Positions 26,271-43,439 of a DNA stretch of 64,000 nucleotides are shown piece by piece (the first letter of the stretch is position 1; the number at the start of each line of letters is the position of its first letter). Made by a program: the position numbers and the translations under genes. The notes below the pieces were generated by a model. It had not been told where the DNA came from. It did no database searches and was given only the letters and a program-made list of their open reading frames with translations. This DNA comes from Pseudomonas syringae CC1557 (GTDB lineage: Bacteria > Pseudomonadota > Gammaproteobacteria > Pseudomonadales > Pseudomonadaceae): NCBI RefSeq assembly GCF_000452705.1, contig NZ_CP007014.1:4155501-4219500 (forward strand), in the 5' to 3' direction.

Positions 26271-27167
26271 ATGTATACCAACCGCTGGGAAGGGCTGGAC
26301 GAATTTGTCGCCGTTGCCGAATGCGGCCAGTTCACGGCGGCCGCCCAACGGCTAGGCGTGTCGTCTTCGCACGTCAGCCGCCAGATCGTGCGCCTCGAAG
26401 AACGCCTGCAAACCCGCCTTCTGTATCGCAGTACGCGCAAGGTCGCACTTACCGAAGCAGGCCAGACCTTTCTGCATCATTGCCAACGTTTGCAGGACGG
26501 CAGGGAGGAAGCACTGCGTGCGGTGGGGGATCTGGCCAGTGAGCCGAAAGGATTGCTGCGCATGACCTGTGCGGTGGCTTACGGCGAGCGTTTCATCACG
26601 CCGCTTGTAACGCGTTTCATGGGTCTGTATCCGCATTTGCGTGTCGACATCGAGCTGAGCAATGACACGCTCGATCTGGTGCATGAAGGCATGGATCTGG
26701 CGATTCGGCTGGGGCGGCTACAGGATTCTCGACTGGTCGCGACACGCCTCGCACCACGGCAAATGTACCTGTGCGCAGCACCCTCTTACATTCAGCGGTA
26801 CGGCCGACCGCACAGTCTTTCGGAGCTGAGTCGCCATAACTGCCTGATCGGGGGCAGTGATACCTGGCTCTTGCAACAGAACGGCCGTGAGTTTTCTCAG
26901 CGGGTGCAAGGCAACTGGCGCTGCAACAGCGGGCAAGCGGTACTGGACGCCGCACTGCATGGCGTCGGCTTGTGTCAGTTGCCGGATTATTACGTACAGA
27001 AACACCTCAAGGACGGCACACTGGTATCGCTCCTGGAAGCGCATCAGCCACCCAACACCGCAGTCTGGGCGCTTTACCCGCAACAAAGGCACCTGTCACC
27101 CAAAGTGCGCAAGCTGGTGGATTACCTGAAAGAAGAGCTGGCGATGCGCGAGGAGTATCGCCAGTAG
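26271..27167 (+). CDS. gfnR: LysR-type regulator of formaldehyde detoxification (GfnR-like)
   Basis: This 298-residue LysR-type regulator has the N-terminal helix-turn-helix (LDEFVAVAECGQFTAAAQRL, then SSSHVSRQIVRLEERLQTRL) and an effector domain (DTLDLVHEGMDLAIRLGRL; AVLDAALHGVGLCQLPDYYV). The effector block marks the GcvA/AaeR-like subgroup. It is divergent from adhC, matching P. aeruginosa PA3630, named GfnR for its control of glutathione-dependent formaldehyde neutralisation. The name rests on this context and on general similarity, so regulation of adhC-fghA here is inferred. It ends nine bases before the convergent ispD. Confidence 0.8.
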   Translation: MYTNRWEGLDEFVAVAECGQFTAAAQRLGVSSSHVSRQIVRLEERLQTRLLYRSTRKVALTEAGQTFLHHCQRLQDGREEALRAVGDLASEPKGLLRMTCAVAYGERFITPLVTRFMGLYPHLRVDIELSNDTLDLVHEGMDLAIRLGRLQDSRLVATRLAPRQMYLCAAPSYIQRYGRPHSLSELSRHNCLIGGSDTWLLQQNGREFSQRVQGNWRCNSGQAVLDAALHGVGLCQLPDYYVQKHLKDGTLVSLLEAHQPPNTAVWALYPQQRHLSPKVRKLVDYLKEELAMREEYRQ

Positions 27168-27175
27168 CGGAGGGC

Positions 27176-27886
27176 TTAACGGCCGAAATCGCTGCGCCGC
27201 TGACGCAGCCATTCCAGGTCCTCGGGGCGAGTGACCTTGATGTTATCGGAGCGCCCCTCGATCAGCCGGGGCGACTGCCCTGCCCACTCGATGGCCGACG
27301 CCTCGTCAGTGATACTGACGTTCGAGACCAGACTGTCCGCCAGCGCGCGATGCAAGGCGCCCAGGCGGAACATCTGAGGCGTAAACGCTTGCCAGATCAG
27401 GCTTCGGTCCACTGTATCAAGCACCCGACCGCTGCTGTCGGCACGCTTGAGTGTATCGCGTGCCGGTACTGCCAGCAGCCCGCCGACCGGGTCGTCAGCA
27501 AGCTCGCCAAGCAGATTATCCAGGTCACTGCGCGCCAGGTTCGGACGTGCCGCGTCATGTACCAGCACCCAATCGTTGTCGCTTGCGCCCTGCGCGTGCA
27601 AATGCAGCAGCGCGTTGAGCACTGAACCGGAACGCTCGCTGCCGCCATCCACGCGCTGAATGCGTGAATCATGCGCACACGGCAAGTCTGCCCAGTAAGG
27701 GTCGTCCACAGCCAGGCTGATCACCAGCCCCTTGAGCCGGGGGTGATCGAGAAAGCAAAGCAGGCTGTGTTCGAGAATTGTCAGGCCGCCCAGTTGCAGG
27801 TACTGCTTGGGACGGTCGGCTGCCATGCGAGCACCGATGCCCGCCGCAGGAATCACTGCCCAGAAGGCAGGAAGAAAGTCTTTCAT
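27176..27886 (-). CDS. ispD: 2-C-methyl-D-erythritol 4-phosphate cytidylyltransferase IspD
   Basis: IspD couples methylerythritol phosphate to CTP in isoprenoid synthesis. The 236-residue protein has the nucleotide-binding start VIPAAGIGARMAADRPKQYL, the WVLVHDAARPN metal-site block and the C-terminal NIKVTRPEDLEW. ATG 27886 (MKDFLPAFWAV) was chosen over one three codons upstream; neither has a strong ribosome site. It starts 12 bases after the ftsB stop, so ftsB-ispD are co-transcribed, as across gammaproteobacteria. ispF is not adjacent here. Confidence 0.97.
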   Translation of the reverse strand: MKDFLPAFWAVIPAAGIGARMAADRPKQYLQLGGLTILEHSLLCFLDHPRLKGLVISLAVDDPYWADLPCAHDSRIQRVDGGSERSGSVLNALLHLHAQGASDNDWVLVHDAARPNLARSDLDNLLGELADDPVGGLLAVPARDTLKRADSSGRVLDTVDRSLIWQAFTPQMFRLGALHRALADSLVSNVSITDEASAIEWAGQSPRLIEGRSDNIKVTRPEDLEWLRQRRSDFGR

Positions 27887-27898
27887 CGCACCCACTTA

Positions 27899-28177
27899 TT
27901 ATTGCGCGAGCTGGTAAAGCGTTTCGCCGTCCTTGACCATGCCCAGCTCATGCCGGGCGCGCTCTTCGACAGTTTCCAGACCTTTTTTAAGTTCCAGAAC
28001 CTCGGCGTCCAGCACACGGTTACGCTCCAGCAGCACCTCGTTCTCAGCGTGCTGGTCGGCAATCTGCTGAGTCAGGCTGGCCACCTGCGCGAGGCTGCCG
28101 TTACCGACCCACAGGCGGTATTGCAAGCCACCCAGCATCAGAAGCAGGATGAGGAACAACCAGTTAGGACTGCGCAT
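27899..28177 (-). CDS. ftsB: Cell division protein FtsB
   Basis: FtsB is the bitopic inner-membrane protein that, with FtsL and FtsQ, links early and late divisome parts. The 92-residue product has a short cytoplasmic start (MRSPN), one membrane segment (WLFLILLLMLGGLQYRLW), and a periplasmic coiled coil with heptads from about residue 30 to 70 (QIADQHAENEVLLERNRVL). The C-terminal EERARHELGMVKDGETLYQ is conserved in the family. ATG 28177 was preferred to the longer frame to 28255, which adds non-conserved cysteine-rich residues. Confidence 0.95.
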   Translation of the reverse strand: MRSPNWLFLILLLMLGGLQYRLWVGNGSLAQVASLTQQIADQHAENEVLLERNRVLDAEVLELKKGLETVEERARHELGMVKDGETLYQLAQ

Positions 28178-28241
28178 TGAAATATCAGGTACCCAGTAAA
28201 AAGGACTGCAGAGCCAGCATAAAGCACACATCACTGAGGGC

Positions 28242-28305
28242 ATTGAGCCTGACATAAGCCAGGCTCAATCACTCCAGATTACCGCGGAGCGTCAGCATTG
28301 ACGCT
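28242..28305 (-). terminator. Two strong hairpins between eno and ftsB
   Basis: A perfect ten-pair stem (ATTGAGCCTG / CAGGCTCAAT at 28242-28269, eight-base loop) and a perfect seven-pair stem (AGCGTCA / TGACGCT at 28288-28305) lie between the eno stop and ftsB. Neither has a long T-run in the leftward direction, so they may stop transcription weakly or stabilise the eno mRNA 3' end. Confidence 0.5.
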
Positions 28306-28366
28306 GCGAAGAACGGCCGCGAGGCTCGGATCTGCGCAACGCTCTGCGTCTTTTACCATCTATGGC

Positions 28367-29767
<1,401 letters not shown>

Positions 29768-29793
29768 AACGGCACTTTACCGGAGAACCCTGC

Positions 29794-32306
<2,513 letters not shown>

Positions 32307-32549
32307 TTAAAGCGGTCAGAGCCGCCGGGGAAAGCGAAGGAAGGCCGAAGCCCCCGATTACCGACAAAACTCACGGCGTACTCCTGAAACTGCTGCGTTG
32401 AAACCGACCGGCCGAAGCCAGTGTGGTATGCGCTACATATTTAAGAATTACCCAGCAAACACTGGTTGGTAACCGGCAACTTGCGTTGTTTCAAAAGAAC
32501 CAACATAAGCTGTATCAAGAAGGGAGCGTAGTCTACCTGAAAGGGCCTT

Positions 32550-33887
32550 TCAGCTCAAACTTTGGTCGCCGGTCGGTGCAACCCAGCGCAAACGCCAGCG
32601 TTCATTGGGCAAAGCGTCCAGTCCGGGCAGGTTGGCGACGGCCAGCAGCTCGTCCTCGCGGTAGAGCAGCGGCAATCTGCCGCGCAGAAACCCGGGTACT
32701 GCCTGCTCATTGAGCAGCCGTTTGAGATCACGACGGCCACGTCCGTCGATGCGCATCACCTCCCCCCCGTGACGATAGCGAACCTGCAACGGGCCATCTG
32801 GCGCGCCACCCTCCAGCAGCAACTGACCATTCCCGGGAAGGCCCAGTGGTGCATGTGGATTGTGCCACTGCGTCGGCCCCGAACAGACCTGCTCCCAACC
32901 TGCCGGGAGCCACCAGATGCAGTTCTGCCCGCGATGCAGCGCACCATCGGCAAGCCGCCACAACGGCGAAGCATCAGGCGCTGCATCGCGCAGCGTTTCC
33001 CAACCCACCCAGTGATCGGTATCCGGCAAGCGGGTCAACGGCGTGAGCCAGTAACGCAACGCGTTGCGTTGCCGTGCTGCGGACAGTCCGGCAATTGGTC
33101 CGAGGCTCAACACCGGCAGGCCGAGCCAGGCAAACGCCGTCGCAGCCTGAGCATTGGCAATGTCCTGCATCGCCAGCTCGTCGAGCAACTGCTGCGCCTC
33201 GCCGAGATGACCCGCCGTGCGCGCCAGACTGGCACTTGCCTGCGGCCATCTGGAGGTCAGTAGAGGAAGCACTTGGCTGCGTAGAAAATTGCGCGAGAAG
33301 TGTTGATCGCTATTGCTGGGATCTTCGATCCAACTCAGGCCATGCTGATGCGCATAGCCTTCCAGCTCGCTTCGCGACACATCCAGTAGCGGGCGCACAA
33401 GATGGCCACGACCCAGCATGCGCTGAACGGGCATGGCGGCCAGACCGCGCACACCCGCACCACGCAACAGGCGAAACAGAAGGGTTTCGGCCTGATCATC
33501 GCGATGCTGACCGGTCAACAGCACATTCCCATCACTCAGCCGGTCAGCGAACGCGGCATAGCGCACCCGTCGCGCAGCCTGCTCAATGCTCGCACCGGGC
33601 TCGACCTGGACACGCACAAGCTCGAATGTCACATCCAGCGCCTGACAGACTCGCTGACAATGCTCTGGCCAGGCATCGGCAGCGGGCTGCAGACCGTGAT
33701 GCACATGAATGGCGTTGAGCGAAGGCAGGGATTCGCGGCTGGCGAGCTCAGCCAGAAGATGCAGGAGGACGGTGGAGTCGAGGCCGCCGGAAAAACCGAC
33801 ATGCCAGGTTGACGCATCGCGCCAGGGAGCAAGGGCCTGAAGAAGCCTGGTCGGAAGGTCATGACCGCTGCGTGTGGGGGTGGTCAT
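32550..33887 (-). CDS. tilS: tRNA(Ile)-lysidine synthase TilS
   Basis: TilS converts cytidine 34 of the CAU-anticodon isoleucine tRNA to lysidine with ATP and lysine, which changes its decoding from AUG to AUA. The 445-residue protein has the PP-loop ATP motif SGGLDST at residues 33-39, the conserved HVHHGLQPAADAW and the GQHRDDQAETLLFRLLRGAG block, and the LSWIEDPSNSD motif. The C-terminal half is the tRNA-recognising TilS domain. It is an essential gene. Between accA and tilS lies a REP-type palindrome. A small hairpin (CTGAAAGG/CCTTTCAG-like) overlaps the stop at 32537-32553. Confidence 0.97.
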   Translation of the reverse strand: MTTPTRSGHDLPTRLLQALAPWRDASTWHVGFSGGLDSTVLLHLLAELASRESLPSLNAIHVHHGLQPAADAWPEHCQRVCQALDVTFELVRVQVEPGASIEQAARRVRYAAFADRLSDGNVLLTGQHRDDQAETLLFRLLRGAGVRGLAAMPVQRMLGRGHLVRPLLDVSRSELEGYAHQHGLSWIEDPSNSDQHFSRNFLRSQVLPLLTSRWPQASASLARTAGHLGEAQQLLDELAMQDIANAQAATAFAWLGLPVLSLGPIAGLSAARQRNALRYWLTPLTRLPDTDHWVGWETLRDAAPDASPLWRLADGALHRGQNCIWWLPAGWEQVCSGPTQWHNPHAPLGLPGNGQLLLEGGAPDGPLQVRYRHGGEVMRIDGRGRRDLKRLLNEQAVPGFLRGRLPLLYREDELLAVANLPGLDALPNERWRLRWVAPTGDQSLS

Positions 33888-33934
33888 TGGTGTTTCTCAT
33901 CGGGCTTTGCCTGTTCGCACACTGACAGCTTCAG

Positions 33935-34020
33935 TGCTTAAGCAAGCCCTTTCGCGAACAAACGAAGCGTCGCGCGGTACGCTCCCACGCCCTTCGGGCA
34001 GAAGCCCGCAAGGCGTGGAA
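33935..34020. repeat. REP-type palindromic element between accA and tilS
   Basis: Read leftward, the region contains GTGGGAGCGTACCGCG and TTCGCGAAAGGGC-like stretches, the pattern of Pseudomonas REP sequences (GTGGGAGCG... TTGTTCGCGAA). At 33985-34018 the arms CCACGCC / GGCGTGG and an inner CGGGC / GCCCG form a cruciform hairpin. It is probably one member of a dispersed family; only one such copy is obvious in this window. Confidence 0.75.
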
Positions 34021-34039
34021 ACAATCGGGGCGAGGCAGC

Positions 34040-34987
34040 TTACAGGCCGTAGCTCATCAGTCGCTCATAACGGCGCGCCAGCAGCGCGTCATTGTCGAAC
34101 TCCTTGAGCATGGCCAACTGGCTGCTCAGCTCTTCACGGATCAGACCTGCTGCCGCCACCGGATCACGGTGCGCGCCGCCCAATGGCTCTGCGATAACCT
34201 TGTCGACGATACCCAGGCCTTTCAGGCGATCAGCCGTGATACCCATGGCTTCGGCAGCATCCGGTGCCTTCTCGGCGGTCTTCCACAGAATCGACGCACA
34301 GCCTTCCGGAGAGATCACCGCATAGGTCGAATACTGCAGCATGTTCAATTGGTCGCAGACGCCAATCGCCAGCGCACCACCAGAACCGCCTTCGCCAATG
34401 ACTGTGGCGATGATCGGGGTTTTCAGACGCGCCATCACACGCAGGTTCCAGGCGATTGCTTCGCTCTGGTTGCGCTCTTCGGCGTCGATGCCCGGATAGG
34501 CACCCGGCGTGTCGATGAAGGTCAGGATCGGCATCTTGAAACGCTCGGCCATCTCCATCAGACGGCAGGCCTTGCGGTAGCCTTCGGGACGCGGCATGCC
34601 GAAGTTGCGACGAACCTTCTCGCGGACTTCACGGCCTTTCTGATGACCGATGATCATGACCGGCTGATTGTCCAGACGAGCGATGCCGCCAACAATCGCA
34701 GCGTCATCGGAGAAGTGCCGATCGCCATGCAACTCGTCGAACTCGGTAAAAATGTTTTCGATGTAATCCAGTGTGTACGGACGGCGCGGATGACGCGCCA
34801 TGCGCGCGATCTGCCAGCTGGTCAGGTTACCGAAGATACTTTCGGTGAGCGTCTTGCTCTTGTCCTGCAACCGGGATATCTCGTCGCCGATGTTCAGCGA
34901 GTTGTCATTGCCCACCAGGCGCAGCTCTTCGATTTTGGCCTGCAAGTCAGCGATAGGCTGTTCGAAATCAAGAAAATTCGGGTTCAT
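34040..34987 (-). CDS. accA: Acetyl-CoA carboxylase carboxyltransferase subunit alpha
   Basis: AccA is the alpha subunit of the carboxyltransferase half of acetyl-CoA carboxylase, transferring carboxyl from biotin to acetyl-CoA for fatty acid synthesis. The 315-residue protein starts [20 protein letters not shown] and shows the crotonase-like fold with the conserved [20 protein letters not shown] and the oxyanion region [20 protein letters not shown], plus [16 protein letters not shown] 34987 is preferred over a longer frame. It lies downstream of dnaE. The zinc-binding beta subunit is encoded elsewhere. Confidence 0.98.
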   Translation of the reverse strand: MNPNFLDFEQPIADLQAKIEELRLVGNDNSLNIGDEISRLQDKSKTLTESIFGNLTSWQIARMARHPRRPYTLDYIENIFTEFDELHGDRHFSDDAAIVGGIARLDNQPVMIIGHQKGREVREKVRRNFGMPRPEGYRKACRLMEMAERFKMPILTFIDTPGAYPGIDAEERNQSEAIAWNLRVMARLKTPIIATVIGEGGSGGALAIGVCDQLNMLQYSTYAVISPEGCASILWKTAEKAPDAAEAMGITADRLKGLGIVDKVIAEPLGGAHRDPVAAAGLIREELSSQLAMLKEFDNDALLARRYERLMSYGL

Positions 34988-35045
34988 AGGCATCCGTCTT
35001 GGGTAAACGGCCAAGAGGCCGGCCGGTTGATCCGTCTGCGCCTTT

Positions 35046-35060
35046 CCTGTTCGGAACAGG
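35046..35060. other. Small perfect inverted repeat between dnaE and accA
   Basis: CCTGTTC and GAACAGG surround a single G at 35046-35060 in the 127-base gap between dnaE and accA. It is a short palindrome that may be a regulator site or a weak hairpin; nothing further supports a function. Confidence 0.3.
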
Positions 35061-35114
35061 CGCGGTCAGGTCGAAATTAAATTCAGCGTCGAGCGCAGGT
35101 CGGGCCTGCGGCAT

Positions 35115-38636
<3,522 letters not shown>

Positions 38637-38699
38637 GGTGATCCTATAACGCGAAAATACAAACGAAGGGCGGGATTGTAGCGGCCTCCGGCAGAAACG

Positions 38700-39353
38700 T
38701 CAGTCCTGAAGCAAACCGATCGACGACGAGAGCGCTTCGCCGATGATCATCCCGGCACGTGCTTCGTGGGCGGCACGCACAGGCGCGAAAGAACGCCGAT
38801 GAATGGGCGTAGGGCCCAGCCGGGCCAGCGCTTCCAGATGCACCGGCGTAGGATAACCCTTGTGCCCGCCGATGCCATAACCCGGATAAACCAGCTCAAG
38901 CTCGGCCATTTCCCGATCCCGGCTCACCTTGGCCAGAATCGATGCCGCAGCGATGGCCGGTACTTTGGCATCACCCTGCACCACCGGCGCAGAAGGCACG
39001 GACAATTGCGGGCAGCGGTTGCCGTCGATCAGGGCCAGTCTTGGCGTGATCACCAGGCCTTCGACTGCGCGCTTCATGGCCAGCATCGTGGCGTGCAAAA
39101 TGTTCAGTTGATCAATTTCTTCGACTTCGGCCCGGGCGATGAACCAGCACAGGGCTTTTTCCTGAATCTCGACAAACAGCTTTTCCCGTTTAGCCTGGGT
39201 CAGCTTTTTCGAGTCATTCAGCCCGAGGATGGGTCGGGTCGGGTCAAGAATGACGGCAGCCGTGACCACGGCACCGCACAGCGGGCCACGTCCGACTTCA
39301 TCAACGCCTGCGACCAGATCCTCAACCAGGGTGAAATCCAGACCTGTCTGCAT
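38700..39353 (-). CDS. rnhB: Ribonuclease HII
   Basis: RnhB cleaves RNA in RNA-DNA hybrids, including single ribonucleotides in duplex DNA. The 217-residue protein has the catalytic [17 protein letters not shown] with the first Asp-Glu pair, the LNDSKKL block, ALIDGNR with the third Asp and the [16 protein letters not shown] block. The ATG at 39353 ([14 protein letters not shown]) fits known Pseudomonas N-termini; a GTG at 39368 would overlap the lpxB stop by four bases and add MSSPT. It lies in the lpxB-rnhB-dnaE order, as in E. coli. Confidence 0.95.
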   Translation of the reverse strand: MQTGLDFTLVEDLVAGVDEVGRGPLCGAVVTAAVILDPTRPILGLNDSKKLTQAKREKLFVEIQEKALCWFIARAEVEEIDQLNILHATMLAMKRAVEGLVITPRLALIDGNRCPQLSVPSAPVVQGDAKVPAIAAASILAKVSRDREMAELELVYPGYGIGGHKGYPTPVHLEALARLGPTPIHRRSFAPVRAAHEARAGMIIGEALSSSIGLLQD

Positions 39354-39364
39354 GGTAGGCGAAC

Positions 39365-40507
39365 TCACAGTGCGGGTGACTGGCCGAGCAGGCCCAGTAC
39401 TGCATCAGCCGCCTGATTGGAGGCATCACGCCGCAGGACCCGATGAATCTCGTCGAACCCTGCGGTCTGCGCATGCCCGTCGTCGATCAACGGCAGCAGC
39501 GCCCGGGCCAGTGTCTCGGCGGTGGCATCATCCTGAAGCAACTCCGGCACCAGCAGCCGCTGGGCAAGGAGATTTGGCAGTGACACATAAGGGCTTTTGA
39601 CCAGCCGTTTAAGTATCCAGAATGTCAGCGGTGCCATGCGGTAGGCGACGACCATCGGCCGCTTGTAGAGCAGCGCTTCCAGCGTGGCAGTACCGGAGGC
39701 GATAAGCACCGCATCACAGGCGGCCAGTGCAATGTGTGACTGACCGTCAAGCAACGTGACGGGCAAGTTGCGACCCTGCAACAGCTCTTCGACCTGAACA
39801 CGCCGCTGCGGGTTGGCACACGGCAATACGAACCGCACGGTGGGCCGCTCGGCCAGCAAACGCTCGGCAGCATCAAAGAACAGACCGCCAAGACGACCCA
39901 CTTCACCGCCACGGCTGCCTGGCATCAGCGCAACAACCGGGCCCTGCGCGGCAAAGCCCAGTTGGGCCCGAGCAGCGGCCCGATCGGATTCGAGGGGAAT
40001 GGTATCGGCCAGCGGATGGCCGACAAACCGCACCGGCACGCCCTTCTCTTCGTAGAAACGCGCCTCGAACGGCAGCAGGGTCAGCATCAGGTCGCAGCCT
40101 TCGCGAATCTTCAAGACCCGCTTCTGGCGCCAGGCCCAGACTGACGGGCTGACGTAGTGCACGGTCTTGATGCCGGCACGACGCAATTGCAACTCGATAT
40201 TGAGCGTGAAATCAGGGGCATCGATACCGATGAATGCGTCCGGCTTCTCTTTGATCAGGGTCTGGACCAGCAACTTGCGGCGGGCCAAAAGCTCACGTAG
40301 ACGACCCAGCACTTCCACCAGCCCCATAACCGACAGGCGTTCCATAGGGAAATAAGACTGCATGCCCTCCGCCTCCATCAACGGACCACCGACGCCGATG
40401 AACTGAACATCGGGGTGGTGCGTCTTGATGGCGCGCATCAGGCCGGAACCGAGAATATCGCCAGAGGCCTCGCCAGCGACCAGCGCAATGCGTAATGGGC
40501 TGGTCAT
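39365..40507 (-). CDS. lpxB: Lipid A disaccharide synthase LpxB
   Basis: LpxB joins UDP-2,3-diacylglucosamine with lipid X to form the lipid A disaccharide at the inner membrane. The 380-residue glycosyltransferase family 19 protein starts [20 protein letters not shown] and has the conserved [36 protein letters not shown] and [10 protein letters not shown] blocks. It lies two bases from lpxA, with lpxA and fabZ upstream in the same operon, so the gene order is fabZ-lpxA-lpxB-rnhB. All key blocks are intact. Confidence 0.98.
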   Translation of the reverse strand: MTSPLRIALVAGEASGDILGSGLMRAIKTHHPDVQFIGVGGPLMEAEGMQSYFPMERLSVMGLVEVLGRLRELLARRKLLVQTLIKEKPDAFIGIDAPDFTLNIELQLRRAGIKTVHYVSPSVWAWRQKRVLKIREGCDLMLTLLPFEARFYEEKGVPVRFVGHPLADTIPLESDRAAARAQLGFAAQGPVVALMPGSRGGEVGRLGGLFFDAAERLLAERPTVRFVLPCANPQRRVQVEELLQGRNLPVTLLDGQSHIALAACDAVLIASGTATLEALLYKRPMVVAYRMAPLTFWILKRLVKSPYVSLPNLLAQRLLVPELLQDDATAETLARALLPLIDDGHAQTAGFDEIHRVLRRDASNQAADAVLGLLGQSPAL

Positions 40508-40509
40508 GA

Positions 40510-41286
40510 TTAGCGGATAATGCCGCGAGTCGATGTCTGAATGGACTCGACGAACACTGCGACTTCAGGAAACTGTGCCGCAGGTTCGGCCAGTTCGGTC
40601 AGCGCCTGGGCAATGGTCAGCCCTTGGCGGTAGACGGTTTTGTAGGCTCTGCGCAGCGCGTGAATGGCTTCCTCGGAGAAGCCGCGACGACGCATGCCTT
40701 CGAAGTTCATGCTGCGCGCCTCGGCCGGGTTGCCGAACACCGTGACAAACGCAGGAACGTCTTTGCCGATGGCCGTGCCCATTCCGGAAAAACTGTGCGC
40801 GCCGATATGGCAAAACTGATGCACAAGGGTGAAACCGGACAGAATCGCCCAGTCGTCAACGTGAACATGGCCAGCCAACGCTGTGTTGTTGACCAGAATA
40901 ACGTGATTGCCGATCACACTGTCATGGCCAATATGCGCATAGGCCATGATCAGATTATGATCACCCAGGGTGGTTTCAGCGCGGTCCTGAATGGTGCCAC
41001 GGTGGATGGTCACGCCTTCGCGAATCACATTGTGATCACCAATCACCAGGCGGGTCTCTTCGCCCTTGTACTTGAGATCAGGCGTGTCTTCGCCCACCGA
41101 TGAAAACTGATAGATGCGGTTATGCTTGCCGATCTTCGTTGGTCCCTTGAGGACAACGTGAGGACCGATGACTGTACCCTCGCCAATTTCCACACCGGCT
41201 CCGATAATCGACCAAGGGCCGACCTCAACGCTGTCGGCCAGAACGGCCGTCGGATCGATGATTGCGCGAGAGTCAATCAAACTCAT
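40510..41286 (-). CDS. lpxA: UDP-N-acetylglucosamine acyltransferase LpxA
   Basis: LpxA transfers a 3-hydroxyacyl group from acyl carrier protein to UDP-GlcNAc, the first lipid A step. The 258-residue protein is built of left-handed parallel beta-helix hexapeptides ([20 protein letters not shown] and repeats) and contains the catalytic-histidine block [18 protein letters not shown] and the C-terminal helices. It overlaps fabZ by four bases and lies two bases from lpxB. The acyl length that it selects (commonly 3-hydroxydecanoate in Pseudomonas) cannot be read directly here. Confidence 0.98.
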   Translation of the reverse strand: MSLIDSRAIIDPTAVLADSVEVGPWSIIGAGVEIGEGTVIGPHVVLKGPTKIGKHNRIYQFSSVGEDTPDLKYKGEETRLVIGDHNVIREGVTIHRGTIQDRAETTLGDHNLIMAYAHIGHDSVIGNHVILVNNTALAGHVHVDDWAILSGFTLVHQFCHIGAHSFSGMGTAIGKDVPAFVTVFGNPAEARSMNFEGMRRRGFSEEAIHALRRAYKTVYRQGLTIAQALTELAEPAAQFPEVAVFVESIQTSTRGIIR

Positions 41287-41723
41287 AGTTTACGTTCCGC
41301 ACAGATGATTTCGGCGGAGCATACAGCCTTGCCATCAACGGTCGCCTTGCACAGGAACTTCCAGATCTGGCGCTTGCTGCTCAGGAACTGGGCTTCAAGG
41401 ACCAGCTTGTCGCCCGGCAGAACCGGCTGACGGAAACGCAGTTTGTCCGAACCCACGAAATAATAGAGAGTACCGTCGGATGGCTTGCTGTCGAGCATCT
41501 TGAACGCAAGAATACCGGCTGCCTGTGCCATCGCTTCGATGATCAACACGCCCGGCATGATTGGATGCTCAGGGAAATGACCGTTGAAAAAAGGCTCGTT
41601 GACGCTGACATTCTTGTAGGCGCAAATGTTCTTGTTCTCGATATCCAGCTCGGTCACACGGTCCACCAGCAGGAACGGGTAACGATGAGGCAGGTATTCG
41701 CGAATTTCTTTGATGTCCATCAT
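41283..41723 (-). CDS. fabZ: 3-hydroxyacyl-ACP dehydratase FabZ
   Basis: FabZ dehydrates 3-hydroxyacyl-ACP in the fatty acid elongation cycle. The 146-residue hot-dog-fold protein shows the catalytic His in [14 protein letters not shown] and the Glu in [10 protein letters not shown], and the [20 protein letters not shown] start typical of the family. It competes with LpxA for hydroxyacyl-ACP, and the pair are encoded with an overlap of four bases, placing lipid A and phospholipid supply under one transcript. It is the only dehydratase gene seen in this window. Confidence 0.98.
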   Translation of the reverse strand: MMDIKEIREYLPHRYPFLLVDRVTELDIENKNICAYKNVSVNEPFFNGHFPEHPIMPGVLIIEAMAQAAGILAFKMLDSKPSDGTLYYFVGSDKLRFRQPVLPGDKLVLEAQFLSSKRQIWKFLCKATVDGKAVCSAEIICAERKL

Positions 41724-41832
41724 TTCGAGGGGAAGCCTGTAGTAAAGATTAGGAGTGCGTCGCGACTGCGCAGCACCCCTCTACATCAAGGAGGCAGTTT
41801 ATCGACTGTGCACACTTGATATTAAAAAGGTA

Positions 41833-42888
41833 TCAGCCATCAGATGAGCGATTAACCGAAGAGGTCACCGTCTCTACAACCTTTTCGAGCTTTTGCAGAC
41901 GCCTCGCCATGTCGTCGATCTTGCGCAGACGAGCTGCACTCTTTCGCCATTCGGCAGCAGGCTGCATCGCCGTACCTGAAGAGTAGGAACCCGGCTCGGT
42001 AATGGAGTGCGTAACCATGGTCATTCCGGTGATGAAGACGCCATCACAAATCTCGATATGCCCGACCAGACCGACACCACCTGCGAACATGCAATGCTTG
42101 CCGATCTTTGTGCTTCCGGAAATACCGACACAGGCGGCCATCGCCGTGTGATCACCAATCTGCACGTTGTGGGCGATCTGAATCTGGTTATCCAGCTTCA
42201 CACCGTTGCCTATACGCGTGTCATCCAGTGCACCGCGGTCAATCGCTGTATTGACGCCGATTTCGACATCATCACCCAGGGTGACGCCGCCGATCTGTGC
42301 GATCTTCTGCCAGACACCTTTCTCGTTGGCAAAACCAAAACCTTCGCCCCCCAGTACTGCACCTGACTGAATAACCACACGTTTACCAATACGAACATCG
42401 TGGTAAAGCGTCACACGCGGCGCCAGCCAGCCACCCTCGCCAATCTCGCAGCGAGCGCCGATAAAGCAGTGAGCACCAATGGTGACACCTGCAGCAATAC
42501 GCGCACCGCTCTCGACCACGGCAAAAGCACCAATGCTGGCGGCTGGATCAACCTCGGCATCCTCGGCAATTACTGCTGTCGGGTGCACGCCCGCCGCGCT
42601 TTTAGGCTTGGGGTCGAACAAATGGGATATACGCGCATAAGCCAGATAAGGATCCGGAACCAGCAGCGCATCTCCGGCATAGCCGTCGGCATCTGCCGGC
42701 TTGAGCAGCAAGGCAGCCGCTTGGGCATCAACCAGGAATTTACGGTATTGAGGATGTGCCAGGAAACTTATCTGACCAGGGCCGGCCTCTTGCAAGGAGG
42801 CCAGCCCGGTGATGTCCTTGTCCTTGTCGCCACGCAATGTGGCGCCAAGGAACTCGGCCAAATGACCGAGCTTGATGACTATGCTCAT
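41833..42888 (-). CDS. lpxD: UDP-3-O-acylglucosamine N-acyltransferase LpxD
   Basis: LpxD adds the second (N-linked) hydroxyacyl chain in lipid A synthesis. The 351-residue protein has an N-terminal uridine-binding domain ([18 protein letters not shown]), the left-handed beta-helix with hexapeptide repeats including [20 protein letters not shown] (broken across 230-260), and a C-terminal helical extension ending [17 protein letters not shown]. The His of the conserved [10 protein letters not shown] block is the likely catalytic base region. The gene follows skp by two bases and precedes fabZ after 109 bases. Confidence 0.97.
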   Translation of the reverse strand: MSIVIKLGHLAEFLGATLRGDKDKDITGLASLQEAGPGQISFLAHPQYRKFLVDAQAAALLLKPADADGYAGDALLVPDPYLAYARISHLFDPKPKSAAGVHPTAVIAEDAEVDPAASIGAFAVVESGARIAAGVTIGAHCFIGARCEIGEGGWLAPRVTLYHDVRIGKRVVIQSGAVLGGEGFGFANEKGVWQKIAQIGGVTLGDDVEIGVNTAIDRGALDDTRIGNGVKLDNQIQIAHNVQIGDHTAMAACVGISGSTKIGKHCMFAGGVGLVGHIEICDGVFITGMTMVTHSITEPGSYSSGTAMQPAAEWRKSAARLRKIDDMARRLQKLEKVVETVTSSVNRSSDG

Positions 42889-42890
42889 GA

Positions 42891-43394
42891 TTACTTCAGC
42901 TGGTTCATGCGCTCGATGACCTGGCGAGTCACGTCGTACTGAGGCTTGACGTCAATCACCGCACCGCGCTCGAAGACCAGATCGAAACCACCTTTCTTGA
43001 TGACTTCTTCAACAGCCTGATCCAGCTTCGGCTTGAGCTGTTTGAGCATTTCACGGTCGGCCACTGCCTTGGCTTCGTTCAGTTCCTTGGACTGGAACTG
43101 GAAGTCGCGGGCCTTTTGCTTGAACTCAAGCTCCAGACGCTCGCGCTCAGGCTGAGCCATCTTGTCGCCACCGCTTACCAGACGGTCCTGGATGCCCTTG
43201 GCGCTGCTTTCCAGGCTTTTCAGCTTGGTGAGTTGCGGGCCGAATTTTTTCTCGGCATCGACTGCGTAACGCTTGGCGGCGTCGGATTCCAGCAGGGCCA
43301 TCTGATAATTCAGGACCGCGATTTTCATTTCAGCAAATGCAGGGCTGGCAACCAATACGGTGGCCAGCATTACCAGTTGAGTCAACTTACGCAC
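42891..43394 (-). CDS. skp: Periplasmic chaperone Skp (OmpH family)
   Basis: This 167-residue periplasmic chaperone of the Skp/OmpH family delivers unfolded outer-membrane proteins to BamA. It has a Sec signal peptide ([21 protein letters not shown]) cleaved after AFA, followed by [20 protein letters not shown] and a long coiled-coil arm (roughly residues 45-135, rich in K, E, L and Q) that forms the tentacles of the trimer. The end, [11 protein letters not shown], returns to the beta body. It lies between bamA and lpxD, the conserved order. Confidence 0.95.
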   Translation of the reverse strand: MRKLTQLVMLATVLVASPAFAEMKIAVLNYQMALLESDAAKRYAVDAEKKFGPQLTKLKSLESSAKGIQDRLVSGGDKMAQPERERLELEFKQKARDFQFQSKELNEAKAVADREMLKQLKPKLDQAVEEVIKKGGFDLVFERGAVIDVKPQYDVTRQVIERMNQLK

Positions 43395-43439
43395 AATACA
43401 ACTCCTACAAAATTCGTTGCGTTATCAAAGATCAGACGC

